Positions 32,750-41,677 of a DNA stretch of 64,000 nt are shown here, piece after piece (the first letter of the stretch is position 1; each line of letters begins with the position of its first letter). This DNA comes from an uncultured Oscillospiraceae bacterium (lineage in GTDB: Bacteria > Bacillota > Clostridia > Oscillospirales > Oscillospiraceae), in the NCBI GenBank assembly GCA_947630375.1, contig CANRHH010000005.1, positions 1 through 64,000 on the forward strand, given 5' to 3'. Under the pieces are notes generated by a model. It did not search any database, had not been told where the DNA came from, and was given only the letters and a program-made list of their open reading frames with translations. A program made the position numbers and the translations under genes.

Positions 32750-34096
32750 CTACACGTGCCCCGTCTCCTGCAGGGCGTTGATCAGGCCGTCCAGGACCTC
32801 GCAGAGGCAGCCGTCCGGATTGTCCCGCCGGCCCTCGTTGAGATAACAGGAAACGGCAGAGTACTGCTCCTGCCCGTTTTCATCGAACCAGACCTGCCGG
32901 TCCTGGTCCTTCATATCCTGGATAAACCGGGCGGTGCACTCGTCGTAGCAGCCCCGGTACCGGATCAGCATCTGGTTTTCGCCGGCCAGCCGGTCGGCCA
33001 TTTTTTCATAGGGCTGTCTGGTGGAGTAAAAGGCGGCCTTTTCCGCCCCCGACAGCTCCCGGTAGCCGGGCTCCGGCTCCGCCTGGGAGATGGGCCGGCT
33101 CTCCAGCAGCGCCGCCACCAGCTCCTCCAGGGCCTCCGCTGTTTCGGCCGTATCCTCCGCCTCCAGGGCCTGCATGACCGCGTCCAGCTCCGCTTCCATC
33201 ATAAAGGGGCTCCAGGAGAGGGAGTTGTCCGCCGCCGGCCAATCCGGCAGGAGGGAGCGCCGCCCCTGGACATAGCCGCCCCAGGCGCTGGCGGCGCACA
33301 GGCACAGGACCAGGACCGCGGCGGCCGCCAGCCGGGGCCAGCCGGGAAAGCGCTGACGCCGGGCCAGATACCGGCGCAGGGCCGCCTCTAATTCCCCGGC
33401 GCCGGGATAGCGACCGGCCGGGTCATAGGCGCAGCAGCGGCGGAGGATCTTTCCCAGGGCCCGGTCGGGGCCCCGGAGCGGGGGCGGCGTTTTTCCCCGG
33501 TCGCCGGTGAGCAGATAGCACAGCAACCTGCCCAGGGCGTAGACATCCGTGCGCGCGTTGGTCTGGCCGTAGCCGTACTGCTCCGGCGCGGCAAAGTTTC
33601 TGGTGCCCAGCAGCACGGTATCCGTCTCCTGGCCGGGCTTGACGGTCCGGGCGGTCTCAAAGTCGATCAGGCGCAGCGCGCCGCTGCCGGTCAGCACCAC
33701 GTTCTCCGGCTTCAGATCCCGGTGGATCACCGGCGGGGACAGGCGGTGCAGCGGCGCGAGAACGGCGCAGAGCCTGATACCCAGCCGGGCCGCGTCCGCC
33801 GGGCACAGGACGCCCTGCCGCTCCACCAGCTCCTCTAAGGTCTGCCCGTCCACATATTCCCGCAGCAGGCAGCAGGAATCGCCCTCCTGCAGGAAGAGGA
33901 GGGGATCGAAAGCCCAGGGGGCGGGCAGCTGAGAGAGGAGCCGGTATTCCCGCTCTACCAGAGCGGCCTGGTCTCCCCAGGCCCGCTTGCAGACGGCGCG
34001 CCGGATCCCGTTTTCCTCCGCCAGCAGCAGCGTCTCCCGCTGACCGTCTTTTTTCAGGCAGGAGATCACCTGCCAGCCTTTGACCGGTTCAGACAT
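32750..34096 (-). CDS. membrane-anchored Hanks-type serine/threonine kinase, atypical DFE motif
   Basis: A 448-residue protein with an N-terminal kinase domain (about 1-235). The catalytic loop HRDLKPENVV is intact and the activation segment ends AAPEQYGYGQ. The metal-binding DFG is replaced by DFE (RLIDFETART). A single membrane helix (about 253-275, LAAAAVLVLCLCAASAWGG) is followed by an outer domain of about 170 residues with four Cys and no PASTA repeats. It overlaps by 8 nt the upstream HTH gene, so the two are translationally coupled. The HTH protein may be its substrate or partner. Confidence 0.85.
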   Translation of the reverse strand: MSEPVKGWQVISCLKKDGQRETLLLAEENGIRRAVCKRAWGDQAALVEREYRLLSQLPAPWAFDPLLFLQEGDSCCLLREYVDGQTLEELVERQGVLCPADAARLGIRLCAVLAPLHRLSPPVIHRDLKPENVVLTGSGALRLIDFETARTVKPGQETDTVLLGTRNFAAPEQYGYGQTNARTDVYALGRLLCYLLTGDRGKTPPPLRGPDRALGKILRRCCAYDPAGRYPGAGELEAALRRYLARRQRFPGWPRLAAAAVLVLCLCAASAWGGYVQGRRSLLPDWPAADNSLSWSPFMMEAELDAVMQALEAEDTAETAEALEELVAALLESRPISQAEPEPGYRELSGAEKAAFYSTRQPYEKMADRLAGENQMLIRYRGCYDECTARFIQDMKDQDRQVWFDENGQEQYSAVSCYLNEGRRDNPDGCLCEVLDGLINALQETGHV

Positions 34097-34493
34097 AAGT
34101 CCCCTCCAAAAGGCTGTCCAGCTTTTCCAGGCCCAGCTTTTTCTCGAGGACGTGGATCGCCAGCGCGTCCTCCCGGAACCGGGGGTAGAGGGACTCTTTC
34201 CGGCAGATCTTTAAAAGCCGGTCCGTCTCCGCCAGATCCAGCTCCAGCAGCGCCGCCAGCCGGATCAGCAGCGCCCGGGTGGGGCGCCTGGTCCCGTTGA
34301 ACAGCTGATAGCCGTAGGACCGTTCCAGCCCCAGGGCGCGGATCGCGTCCTTGACCTCCAGCCCATGGGCGCTCAGCAGGGTGCGCATATAGATCGCGGG
34401 GGACGGGCAGGCAAAGTCCGCTCCGTCCAGGTCCGGCAGCGCCTCCTCCGGGCAGTCCTTGATCTGATGGAGCAGTTGGGCCGTGCTTTTCAT
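34089..34493 (-). CDS. helix-turn-helix protein coupled to the kinase
   Basis: A 134-residue protein whose centre (RTLLSAHGLEVKDAIRALGL, RSYGYQLFNGTRRPTRALLI) reads as an XRE/Cro-like helix-turn-helix. The sequence continues LAALLELDLAETDRLLKICR with a helical tail. AAGGAGG precedes ATG 34493; the longer upstream frame has no support. The stop overlaps the kinase start. The promoter is at 34519-34547. A DNA-binding adaptor regulated by the kinase is the simplest reading, but the target is unknown. Confidence 0.75.
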   Translation of the reverse strand: MKSTAQLLHQIKDCPEEALPDLDGADFACPSPAIYMRTLLSAHGLEVKDAIRALGLERSYGYQLFNGTRRPTRALLIRLAALLELDLAETDRLLKICRKESLYPRFREDALAIHVLEKKLGLEKLDSLLEGTYV

Positions 34494-34518
34494 ATGACCG
34501 CCTCCTTTTTTCGCTTTT

Positions 34519-34547
34519 ATTATACGCAATTCGGCGCCGCAAGGCAA
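34519..34547 (-). promoter_or_regulatory. sigma-A promoter of the HTH-kinase pair
   Basis: Minus-strand TTGCCT, 17-nt spacer, TATAAT, about 26 nt before the HTH gene. Confidence 0.6.
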
Positions 34548-34676
34548 GAGGCGCCGGCGCGGTTTCTTGCCGGGTCCCGTCTTTCTCCGTCCGGCCCGGC
34601 GGTCCGGGCGGGAAACTGTCGTCAAATTATCCAACTTTCCGAAAACATGTCCCGGAACTTTAGAACTTTTACCAAA

Positions 34677-34705
34677 TTGACAAAGCGGACACAATTGTGT
34701 AAACT
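34677..34705 (+). promoter_or_regulatory. promoter of the oligopeptide transporter operon
   Basis: TTGACA, 17-nt spacer, TAAACT. A second -10 (TATAAT, 34785-34790) with a poor -35 lies downstream. Depending on the promoter the leader is about 190-280 nt. Confidence 0.6.
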
Positions 34706-34790
34706 TGATTAAAGCCGATTTATGTGCTCTTTTTGTTGGATAGAGCCCCTTTTGGCCGGTGTTTTTGAAAAGCCTATAACCCGTTATAAT

Positions 34791-34905
34791 GACCGCGGAC
34801 GCGGTCATTTACGTCTTACGGCCGTAAGACGGGCCCGCCGCAGGGTGCGAAGCGCAGTCTGCGGGTTTTCCGCGAGCCGAAACTTTAGCGCTTTGCACCG
34901 CTAAA
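34791..34905 (+). other. structured 5' leader of the oligopeptide transporter operon
   Basis: Several strong hairpins lie in the leader: GACCGC/GCGGTC (34791-34806), a perfect 20-bp palindrome built on CGTCTTAC/GTAAGACG (34812-34831), a CGCAG/CTGCG stem (about 34840-34864) and TTTAGCG/CGCTAAA (34884-34905). No known riboswitch class is recognised and no terminator precedes the gene. The 34906-34989 remainder holds a small GCCG/CGGC stem and the RBS. Confidence 0.5.
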
Positions 34906-34989
34906 TCCCCTTTCCCTGTATTTAGCTTTTTCTGCCGACGCTTTCCGGCGGGGCAAAAGAGTTAAAGATAAATTTTTAGGAGGAAAACT

Positions 34990-37233
34990 ATGAAGAAGAG
35001 AATCCTGTGCATGCTGCTGGTTCTCACGATGGCCTTCTCTCTGGCGGCCTGCAGTGGGAACAGCACGGCGCCTGCGGCGACCCAGGCCCCTGCGGCTGAA
35101 GAACCCGCGGACGACGCCCCCGCTGCCGAGGGCAACGGCTACACCAGTCTGGACTGGGAAGCCATTGACGCCATGGACTATGACGAGGCCTGCGAGACCG
35201 TCTATGAAGCGGTCCTGGGCGACTTCGCCAGCGCTTACGCCGACGCCAAGGAAGAGACCGGCGCCATGCGTATGGCCATGATGGCCCTGGCCGAGGCCAA
35301 GCTGGTCGAGTCCGGCGCGTTCCTGCCCATCTACACCCAGGGCGGCAACTACGCCATGACCCGCGTGGTGCCCCGTTCCAACGCCGCCACCACCCTGTGG
35401 GGCCTGGACGAGTACCGCTATCACACCCTGCTGGTGACCAACGAGCTCATCAAGAGCGAGGACCGGACCCAGCTGCTGACCCTGTGGAATGAGGCCGCCA
35501 CCGCGGACGATTACCACACGGCCGCCAAGGAATACCTGGAGAGCAAGGGCTATACCTTCGCCGACACCTACGTTGAGGCCAACAGCTACAACGTGAACAT
35601 CTGGGACACCATCGCAACTTCCTACACCTCTGACTCCATGTTCATCTCCGGCACCTATGATAACCTGCTGGAGTATGACTGCAAGGGCGTGCAGCAGCCG
35701 GGCCTGGCCGAGAGCTATGAAGTCTCCGACGACGGCACCGTTTACACCTTCCACATCCGCCAGGGCGTGAAGTGGGTGGACCAGCAGGGCAGCGAGATCG
35801 GCGAAGTCACCGCGGACGACTGGGTGGCTTCCATGGAGCACCTGCTGGACAACGCCGACGCGCTGGGCTATCTGCTCACCAACACCGACGGCTGCGGCCT
35901 GAAGGGCTTCACCGAGTACCTGGCCGGCGACATCACCGACTTTAACGAGATCGGCGTCAAGGCCATCGACGACTACACCCTGGAGTACACCCTGGAAGCT
36001 CCCTTTGCTCCCTTCGTGACCATGCTGGGCTATGCCTGCTTCGCTCCTCTGAACCGTGACTTCTACCGCTCTCAGGGCGGCACCTTCTCCTGCGAGGGCG
36101 AGACCTACACCCCGGGCGACTTTGGCAAGACTCCTGCCAACATTGCCTACTGCGGCCCCTATCTGATCACCAACTACACCGCCCAGAACGTGACCCGCTA
36201 CGAGGCCAACCCCACCTACTGGAACGCCGAGGCGGTCAACACCCCCAACCTGGTTTACAGCTTCAACGACGGTTCCGACGTGCTCCGCTCCTATACCGAG
36301 GCCAAGGAGGGCACCATCTCCGGCGCCGGCATCAACTCCTCCGCTCTGGAGCTCATGAAGGCCGACACCGCCACCGCTGTGGACGGCACCGAGGGCACCT
36401 ACTTCGATCTGTACTCCTATGTCTCCCCCGGCACCGGCACCACCTACTGCGGCTGGTTCAACGTCAACCGCGGCACCTGGGCCAACTATGATAACCCCGA
36501 TGTGGGCGTCTCCCCCAAGACCGAGGACGACATCGCCCGCTACCGCGACGCCATCATCAACCAGCACTTCCGTCTGGCTCTGGCCGAGGCCATTGACCGC
36601 GGCTCCTACAACGCCCAGAGCGTGGGCGACGAGCTGAAGCTGGCCCGTCTGCGCAACTCCTACACCCCCGGCACCTTCGGCTTCCTGGCCGAGGAAGTGA
36701 CCGTTGACATCAACGGCACCGCCACCACCTTCCCTGCCGGCACCGCTTTCGGTGAGATCGAGCAGGCTCAGATCGACGCCGACGGCGTGGCCCTGAAGGT
36801 TTGGGATCCCAACGGCGACAGCGGCGCCGGTTCCGGCGACGGCTTCGACGGCTGGTACAGCCCGGCCAATGCCAAGGCCGAGCTGGAGCTGGCCATTGCC
36901 GACCTGGCTTCCATCGGTGTGGATATCTCCGCCGAGAATCCCATCTATGTGGACTATCCCTACGGCTCTTACAACGAGACCTCTACCAAGATGGCCAACT
37001 CCCTGAAGCAGAGCGTGGAAGACGCTCTGGAGGGCAAGGTCATTGTGAACCTGATCGCCTTCGATAAGGACACCGACGAAGAGAGCGCCACTTACCGCTT
37101 CTCCGCCGGCAACGAGGCCAACTTCGACCTGTCCACCGGTTCCGGCTGGGGCCCCGACTACGGCGACGCCCAGTCCTATCTGGATACCATTCAGCTCTAC
37201 GGCTACATGTGCAAGAATCTGGGCCTGTTCTGA
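34990..37233 (+). CDS. oligopeptide-type ABC transporter substrate-binding lipoprotein
   Basis: The 747-residue product has a lipoprotein signal ending FSLAACSG and then an SBP family 5 (OppA/DppA-like) fold: YDNLLEYDCKGVQQPGLAES, YTFHIRQGVKWVDQQG, LTADDWVASMEHLL-like segment, and HFRLALAEAIDRGSYN. It is longer than most family 5 proteins (about 530-600) and has an N-terminal extra region rich in Ala/Glu. It would bind peptides or similar ligands outside. AGGAGG lies 7 nt before ATG 34990. It heads an operon with two permeases and two ATPases. Confidence 0.88.
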   Translation: MKKRILCMLLVLTMAFSLAACSGNSTAPAATQAPAAEEPADDAPAAEGNGYTSLDWEAIDAMDYDEACETVYEAVLGDFASAYADAKEETGAMRMAMMALAEAKLVESGAFLPIYTQGGNYAMTRVVPRSNAATTLWGLDEYRYHTLLVTNELIKSEDRTQLLTLWNEAATADDYHTAAKEYLESKGYTFADTYVEANSYNVNIWDTIATSYTSDSMFISGTYDNLLEYDCKGVQQPGLAESYEVSDDGTVYTFHIRQGVKWVDQQGSEIGEVTADDWVASMEHLLDNADALGYLLTNTDGCGLKGFTEYLAGDITDFNEIGVKAIDDYTLEYTLEAPFAPFVTMLGYACFAPLNRDFYRSQGGTFSCEGETYTPGDFGKTPANIAYCGPYLITNYTAQNVTRYEANPTYWNAEAVNTPNLVYSFNDGSDVLRSYTEAKEGTISGAGINSSALELMKADTATAVDGTEGTYFDLYSYVSPGTGTTYCGWFNVNRGTWANYDNPDVGVSPKTEDDIARYRDAIINQHFRLALAEAIDRGSYNAQSVGDELKLARLRNSYTPGTFGFLAEEVTVDINGTATTFPAGTAFGEIEQAQIDADGVALKVWDPNGDSGAGSGDGFDGWYSPANAKAELELAIADLASIGVDISAENPIYVDYPYGSYNETSTKMANSLKQSVEDALEGKVIVNLIAFDKDTDEESATYRFSAGNEANFDLSTGSGWGPDYGDAQSYLDTIQLYGYMCKNLGLF

Positions 37234-37267
37234 TTGTATCTGACCCAACACGCAACAGATCTACCTT

Positions 37268-37303
37268 CACAAGGGGGTGGGGGCTTCCCCCCACCCCCTT
37301 GTG
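37268..37303 (+). other. 16-bp hairpin between binding-protein and permease genes
   Basis: CACAAGGGGGTGGGGG pairs with its complement (37288-37303) around CTTC. The following bases are CCTTATAAAAAAAGC, without a U-tract. This resembles the intercistronic stems that protect the binding-protein mRNA and allow partial readthrough. Confidence 0.65.
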
Positions 37304-37335
37304 CCTTATAAAAAAAGCTTTGCGAGGTCAGAAAT

Positions 37336-38928
37336 ATGGGAAAGTTTTTAATCAAGCGTCTATTGCACGGTCTGTTCTCCGTTATATGCGTGGTTCTGAT
37401 CGTGATGCTGCTTATCTATTCACTCCTGGACCGGAGCAAGATCTTCTCCGGCGACCCGAACTTTAACCACACGGCCAGCAACAACCGGATCACCTATCAG
37501 CAGACCCGCTGGGAGGACTTCGGTTATCTGGATTATGTGCCCTATGCCGACTACGTCAACGGCCTGGCTGCCCGGGGCGAGATTGACGAGGCCACCCGCG
37601 CCGATGCTGTGAAGATCGGCAAGACGGCCGAGCAGGATTCCGAGCTCACCGCCGAGTACGTGGCCAAATTCACGGCGGAATACGAGGGCAAGGGCTACAC
37701 CGTGGTCCGGCTGGACGCAGACGCCAAACGCAACGGCCAGCTCCGTGACGGCGGCCAGCAGGTCCTTTACGCCACGAAGGACACCCCCCTGCTGAAGCGG
37801 GCCCTCACCTACTTTACGGACATGTTCTTTGTCGACAGCATCCACTATGTCCCCGACAACGTGGATATCGGCAAGCGAGGGATTACGTTCTCCCTGTATG
37901 ACCCGGTCAAGAACCCGGAAGGGGCCGAGAAGAAGGTCTTCTCCCCGGTCATTATGGGCAACGGCACGATGCACAAGTATCTGCTGTATTTTGACGGCAA
38001 GTTCCCCTTTATCCACCAGAATATCCTGACGCTGCACCTGGGCGAATCCTATACGGTCAACCGGGGTGTGGACGTGTTCACCACCATGACCGAGACCCAG
38101 GGCTCCTATGAGCTGAGCAGCATCACCTATCCCACCGGCGTCACGGAGAACCGGGCGGACGATCTGCACTCCGCCACCTACGTGCAGGGCTCCCGGGATG
38201 CCACCGCTTCCAACAAGCTCTGGTTCACCGATGACTACACCAACGTGCTGACCAACAAGGGCGGCATGTCCAAGCTGGGCTACTCCTTTGTCATCGGCAT
38301 CATCTCCGTGATCATGGCCTACGTTTTGGGCCTGCCCATCGGCCTGGCCATGGCCCTGAAGAAGGACAAGCTCATTGACAAGATCGGCACCATCTATATC
38401 ATGTTCATCATCGCCGTGCCTTCCCTGGCCTATATCTTCCTGTTCAAGGCCATCGGCGGCAAGCTGGGCCTGCCCACGCTGTTCGATATGGACTCCAGCA
38501 GCAAGCTGATGTACGTGCTGCCCATCGTGTCCCTGTCCCTGCCCTCCATCGCCAACCTGATGAAGTGGATGCGGCGTTACATGATCGACCAGATGAACTC
38601 CGACTATGTGAAGTTCGCCCGGTCCGGCGGTCTCACCGAGGGGGAGATCTTCTCCAAGCACATCTGGAAGAACGCCGCCATTCCCATCGTCCACGGCATC
38701 CCCAGCAGCGTGATCTTCTCCATGACCGGCGCCATCATCACCGAGCGTGTGTACGTGGTCCCCGGCGCCGGCAACCTGCTGACCCAGGCCATCAACCGGT
38801 ACGACAATGGCGTGATCGTGGGCGTGACCCTGTTCTACGCGGTGCTCAGCGTGGTGTCGCTCATCCTGGGCGATATCCTGATGGCCACCGTTGACCCGAG
38901 AATTTCCTTCTCCACGAAAGAGAGGTGA
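37336..38928 (+). CDS. oligopeptide ABC permease (OppB-like) with large extracytoplasmic insertion
   Basis: The 530-residue permease has the usual N-terminal helix (FLIKRLLHGLFSVICVVLIV). The C-terminal five-helix core (about 315-525) has the EAA loop YVKFARSGGLTEGEIFSKHI and ITERVYVVPGAGNLLTQAIN. Typical OppB is about 310 residues; here about 200-250 extra residues lie between helix 1 and helix 2 and are predicted outside the membrane. It pairs with the downstream OppC-like permease. A weak AGGTC site precedes ATG 37336. Confidence 0.88.
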   Translation: MGKFLIKRLLHGLFSVICVVLIVMLLIYSLLDRSKIFSGDPNFNHTASNNRITYQQTRWEDFGYLDYVPYADYVNGLAARGEIDEATRADAVKIGKTAEQDSELTAEYVAKFTAEYEGKGYTVVRLDADAKRNGQLRDGGQQVLYATKDTPLLKRALTYFTDMFFVDSIHYVPDNVDIGKRGITFSLYDPVKNPEGAEKKVFSPVIMGNGTMHKYLLYFDGKFPFIHQNILTLHLGESYTVNRGVDVFTTMTETQGSYELSSITYPTGVTENRADDLHSATYVQGSRDATASNKLWFTDDYTNVLTNKGGMSKLGYSFVIGIISVIMAYVLGLPIGLAMALKKDKLIDKIGTIYIMFIIAVPSLAYIFLFKAIGGKLGLPTLFDMDSSSKLMYVLPIVSLSLPSIANLMKWMRRYMIDQMNSDYVKFARSGGLTEGEIFSKHIWKNAAIPIVHGIPSSVIFSMTGAIITERVYVVPGAGNLLTQAINRYDNGVIVGVTLFYAVLSVVSLILGDILMATVDPRISFSTKER

Positions 38929-38933
38929 GCGGC

Positions 38934-39905
38934 ATGAATAAGAAAGATTTGAACAACCTGGGTTATACGGACGAGGAGCTCTTCTCCCACATCGACCACA
39001 GCCAGACAGAATCCGAGAAGATCACCGCTCCCCGGTACTCCTACTGGAAGAGCGTGTTCCGGGTCTTCTTCCGCAACAAGCTGAACATCATCATCCTGTC
39101 CCTGCTGGTGTTCATGATCCTGTTCGCTTATATCTATCCCTCTGTGACCCATTACGACCCCTTTGCCAACCTGCGGGATTCCAACGCCAAGCACCTGACC
39201 CCGGCGGCCGCCATGCAGTACTTCGGCGCCAACATCCACTGGATCCTGGGCGCCGGCGCCTCCGGTGAGCCCACCTTTGACGCCATCTGGAACGGCTCCC
39301 GCATCTCCATCTCCCTGGCCCTGATCTGCGGCGCCATCAACATGACCATCGGCGTGCTCATCGGCGCCGTCTGGGGCTTCTCCAAGAGAGTGGACGCCAT
39401 TATGATGGAGATCTACAACATCGTGGGCAACGTGCCCATGATCCTGATCATCTCCGTGATGGCCATGCTTTTCGCCCCCACCTTCTGGACCATGGTCTTT
39501 GCCCTGACGGTGGTCGGCTGGCTGGGTATCGCCTACTTTATACGGACCCAGGTGGTCATTATCCGCGACCGTGAGTACAACCTGGCCAGCCGGTGCCTGG
39601 GCACCTCCACCATCAAGATCGCCATGAAGAACATCCTGCCCTTCATGACCTCCGTCATCGTGACCCTGCTGGCCACCGAGATCCCCTCCTACATCAGCTA
39701 TGAGGTGTTCTTGGCCTACATTGGCCTGGGCATGAGCGACATGTCCCTGGGCCGGCTGATCTACTCTGCCGAGCCTGCCATGGTCACCCCCGGCTGGGAG
39801 TTAGAGTTCTGGGCCCCTGTGGCCATCGCCTCCATCATCACCGTGGTGCTGTACGTGGTGGGCCAGAACCTGGGCGACGCGTCCGACCCCCGGACCCATA
39901 TGTAA
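38934..39905 (+). CDS. oligopeptide ABC permease (OppC-like)
   Basis: A 323-residue OppC-type permease. The N-terminal soluble lead (KKDLNNLGYTDEELFSHIDH) precedes helix 1 (IIILSLLVFMILFAYIYP). A periplasm-facing-type loop with HYDPFANL follows, and the membrane core has the EAA loop YNLASRCLGTSTIKIAMKNI. ATG 38934 follows GAGAGG; an in-frame GTG at 38925 overlaps the previous stop. It forms the heterodimeric channel with the OppB-like protein. Confidence 0.92.
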   Translation: MNKKDLNNLGYTDEELFSHIDHSQTESEKITAPRYSYWKSVFRVFFRNKLNIIILSLLVFMILFAYIYPSVTHYDPFANLRDSNAKHLTPAAAMQYFGANIHWILGAGASGEPTFDAIWNGSRISISLALICGAINMTIGVLIGAVWGFSKRVDAIMMEIYNIVGNVPMILIISVMAMLFAPTFWTMVFALTVVGWLGIAYFIRTQVVIIRDREYNLASRCLGTSTIKIAMKNILPFMTSVIVTLLATEIPSYISYEVFLAYIGLGMSDMSLGRLIYSAEPAMVTPGWELEFWAPVAIASIITVVLYVVGQNLGDASDPRTHM

Positions 39906-39917
39906 GGAGGCAGAGAG

Positions 39918-41666
39918 ATGGAAGAGAAAAAAGTTCTGCTGTCCGTCAAGGACCTGGTGGTCAAATTCCGCGTCCGCGGCCGTGTGCTGACCGCTATCCG
40001 GGGCATCTCCCTGGACATCTATGAAAACGAGGCCATCGCCATCGTGGGTGAATCCGGCTCCGGCAAGTCCGTCTTTACCAAGACCTTCGCCGGCATGCTG
40101 GACTCCAACGGCTTCATCGATCAGGGCGAACTGATCTACAACGACCCCGCCCTGGCCGACACCACCGTCAAGCTGACCCCGGGGGCCCGCAAGCTGATGC
40201 TGGGCACCCTCTCCCGTCTGAACGACATCTCCCGGTATGAGCTGGGCGCCGAGACCTACAAGCAGATCCTGGAGCTGGAGGCGGAGAAGAAGCGCCGCAC
40301 CAGCCTCTCCGGCGAGGAAAAGAAGGCCATCGAGGACGAGATGGCAGATCTGAAGTTTGTCCGCACCAATCTCTTCAACGAGAAGCAGACCTACGATCCC
40401 CGCAAGGAGAAGGACCGCATCAAGGCCGCCGAGGCGAAGCTCAAAGAGTACGATGCCCAGATCAAGGCCCTGGAGAGCAAAGAGGCCGAGATCGAGAAGG
40501 CCAAAAAGGCCGAGTTTGAGAAGGACACCGCTTTTGTGGAGCAGTACAACCAGCAGATGTCCGCTCTGAAGGCCAAGTATGAGCAGGAGATCAAAGGCCA
40601 GATCTCCGAGGAGACCAAGAAGCGCAACGAGATCCTGGGCAAAGAGATCCGCCTGTCCGTGGGCCGCTACGGCCTGGCCAAGCGCATCAAGCTCACCCAC
40701 GCGCTGCTGGTGGCCCTGAAAAAGGCCATGCAGCTGGGCGTGGACCTGAGCGACGACGCCCTGCTGAACCAGGTGTTCAGCACCGTGGTGTTCCGGGTCA
40801 AGTATTTGGACGAGACGGCCAACACCCTCCACGGCACCTGCGTGCTGGATCTGGCCAAGGTCAAGTATACCCAGGACTGGGTCCAGATCCGCGGCAAGCG
40901 CATCGCCACCGTGTTCCAGGACCCCATGACCTCCCTCAACCCCATCATCACCATTGGCAAGCAGATCTCTTCGATCATCATCAAGCACCAGGGCTGCTCC
41001 GAGGTGGAGGCCCGGACCAAGGCCATCGAGCTGATGCACAAGGTGGGTATCCCCAAGCCCGAGGCCCGCTATGACGACTATCCTTTCCAGTACTCCGGCG
41101 GTATGCGCCAGAGGATCGTCATTGCCATCGCCCTCAGCTGCCAGCCCAACATCCTCATCTGCGACGAGCCCACCACCGCTCTGGACGTGACCATTCAGGC
41201 CCAGATCCTGCGGCTCATCAAGGACCTGCAGAAGGAGTTCGGCTATACCATCGTCTTCATCACCCATGACCTGGGCGTGGTGGCCAACATTGCCGACCGG
41301 GTGGCCGTGCTGTACGCGGGCCAGATCGTGGAGGTAGGCACCGTGGAAGAGGTCTTTTACGATCCCCGCCACCCCTACACCTGGGCTCTGCTGTCCTCCA
41401 TGCCCCAGCTGGCCGAGCGCAACACCAAGCTGTTCTCCATCACCGGCACGCCTCCCTCCCTTTACAACAACATTGTGGGCGACCCCTTTGCTCCCCGGAA
41501 TCCCTACTGCATGAAGATCGACACGCTGGAGGACCCCCCTATGTTCAAGGTGACGGACACCCACTATGCCAAGACATGGCTGCTTGACCCCCGGGCGCCC
41601 AAGGTGGAGAAGCCGGAGATCATCCAGAACATCCATGAAAAGCTGATGAAAACATATAATCTGTGA
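39918..41666 (+). CDS. oligopeptide ABC ATPase (OppD-like) with coiled-coil insertion
   Basis: A 582-residue ATPase with Walker [12 protein letters not shown] near residue 40, then the Q-loop [11 protein letters not shown] only at about 335, signature YSGGMRQR, Walker [16 protein letters not shown] ([12 protein letters not shown]) and H-loop ITHDLGVVA. Normal OppD is about 330-360 residues. About 230 extra residues lie between Walker A and Q-loop and are rich in Lys/Glu/Ala heptads (for example [20 protein letters not shown]), a likely coiled coil. The C-terminus has the oligopeptide-type extension [16 protein letters not shown] precedes ATG 39918. Confidence 0.9.
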   Translation: MEEKKVLLSVKDLVVKFRVRGRVLTAIRGISLDIYENEAIAIVGESGSGKSVFTKTFAGMLDSNGFIDQGELIYNDPALADTTVKLTPGARKLMLGTLSRLNDISRYELGAETYKQILELEAEKKRRTSLSGEEKKAIEDEMADLKFVRTNLFNEKQTYDPRKEKDRIKAAEAKLKEYDAQIKALESKEAEIEKAKKAEFEKDTAFVEQYNQQMSALKAKYEQEIKGQISEETKKRNEILGKEIRLSVGRYGLAKRIKLTHALLVALKKAMQLGVDLSDDALLNQVFSTVVFRVKYLDETANTLHGTCVLDLAKVKYTQDWVQIRGKRIATVFQDPMTSLNPIITIGKQISSIIIKHQGCSEVEARTKAIELMHKVGIPKPEARYDDYPFQYSGGMRQRIVIAIALSCQPNILICDEPTTALDVTIQAQILRLIKDLQKEFGYTIVFITHDLGVVANIADRVAVLYAGQIVEVGTVEEVFYDPRHPYTWALLSSMPQLAERNTKLFSITGTPPSLYNNIVGDPFAPRNPYCMKIDTLEDPPMFKVTDTHYAKTWLLDPRAPKVEKPEIIQNIHEKLMKTYNL

Positions 41667-41677
41667 GGGGTGAGAGC

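Noticed and set aside
37268..37325. Transcription terminator splitting the binding-protein gene from the permeases
   Set aside because: The stem is strong but not followed by a U-tract, and the downstream permease gene has no promoter of its own that I can see.
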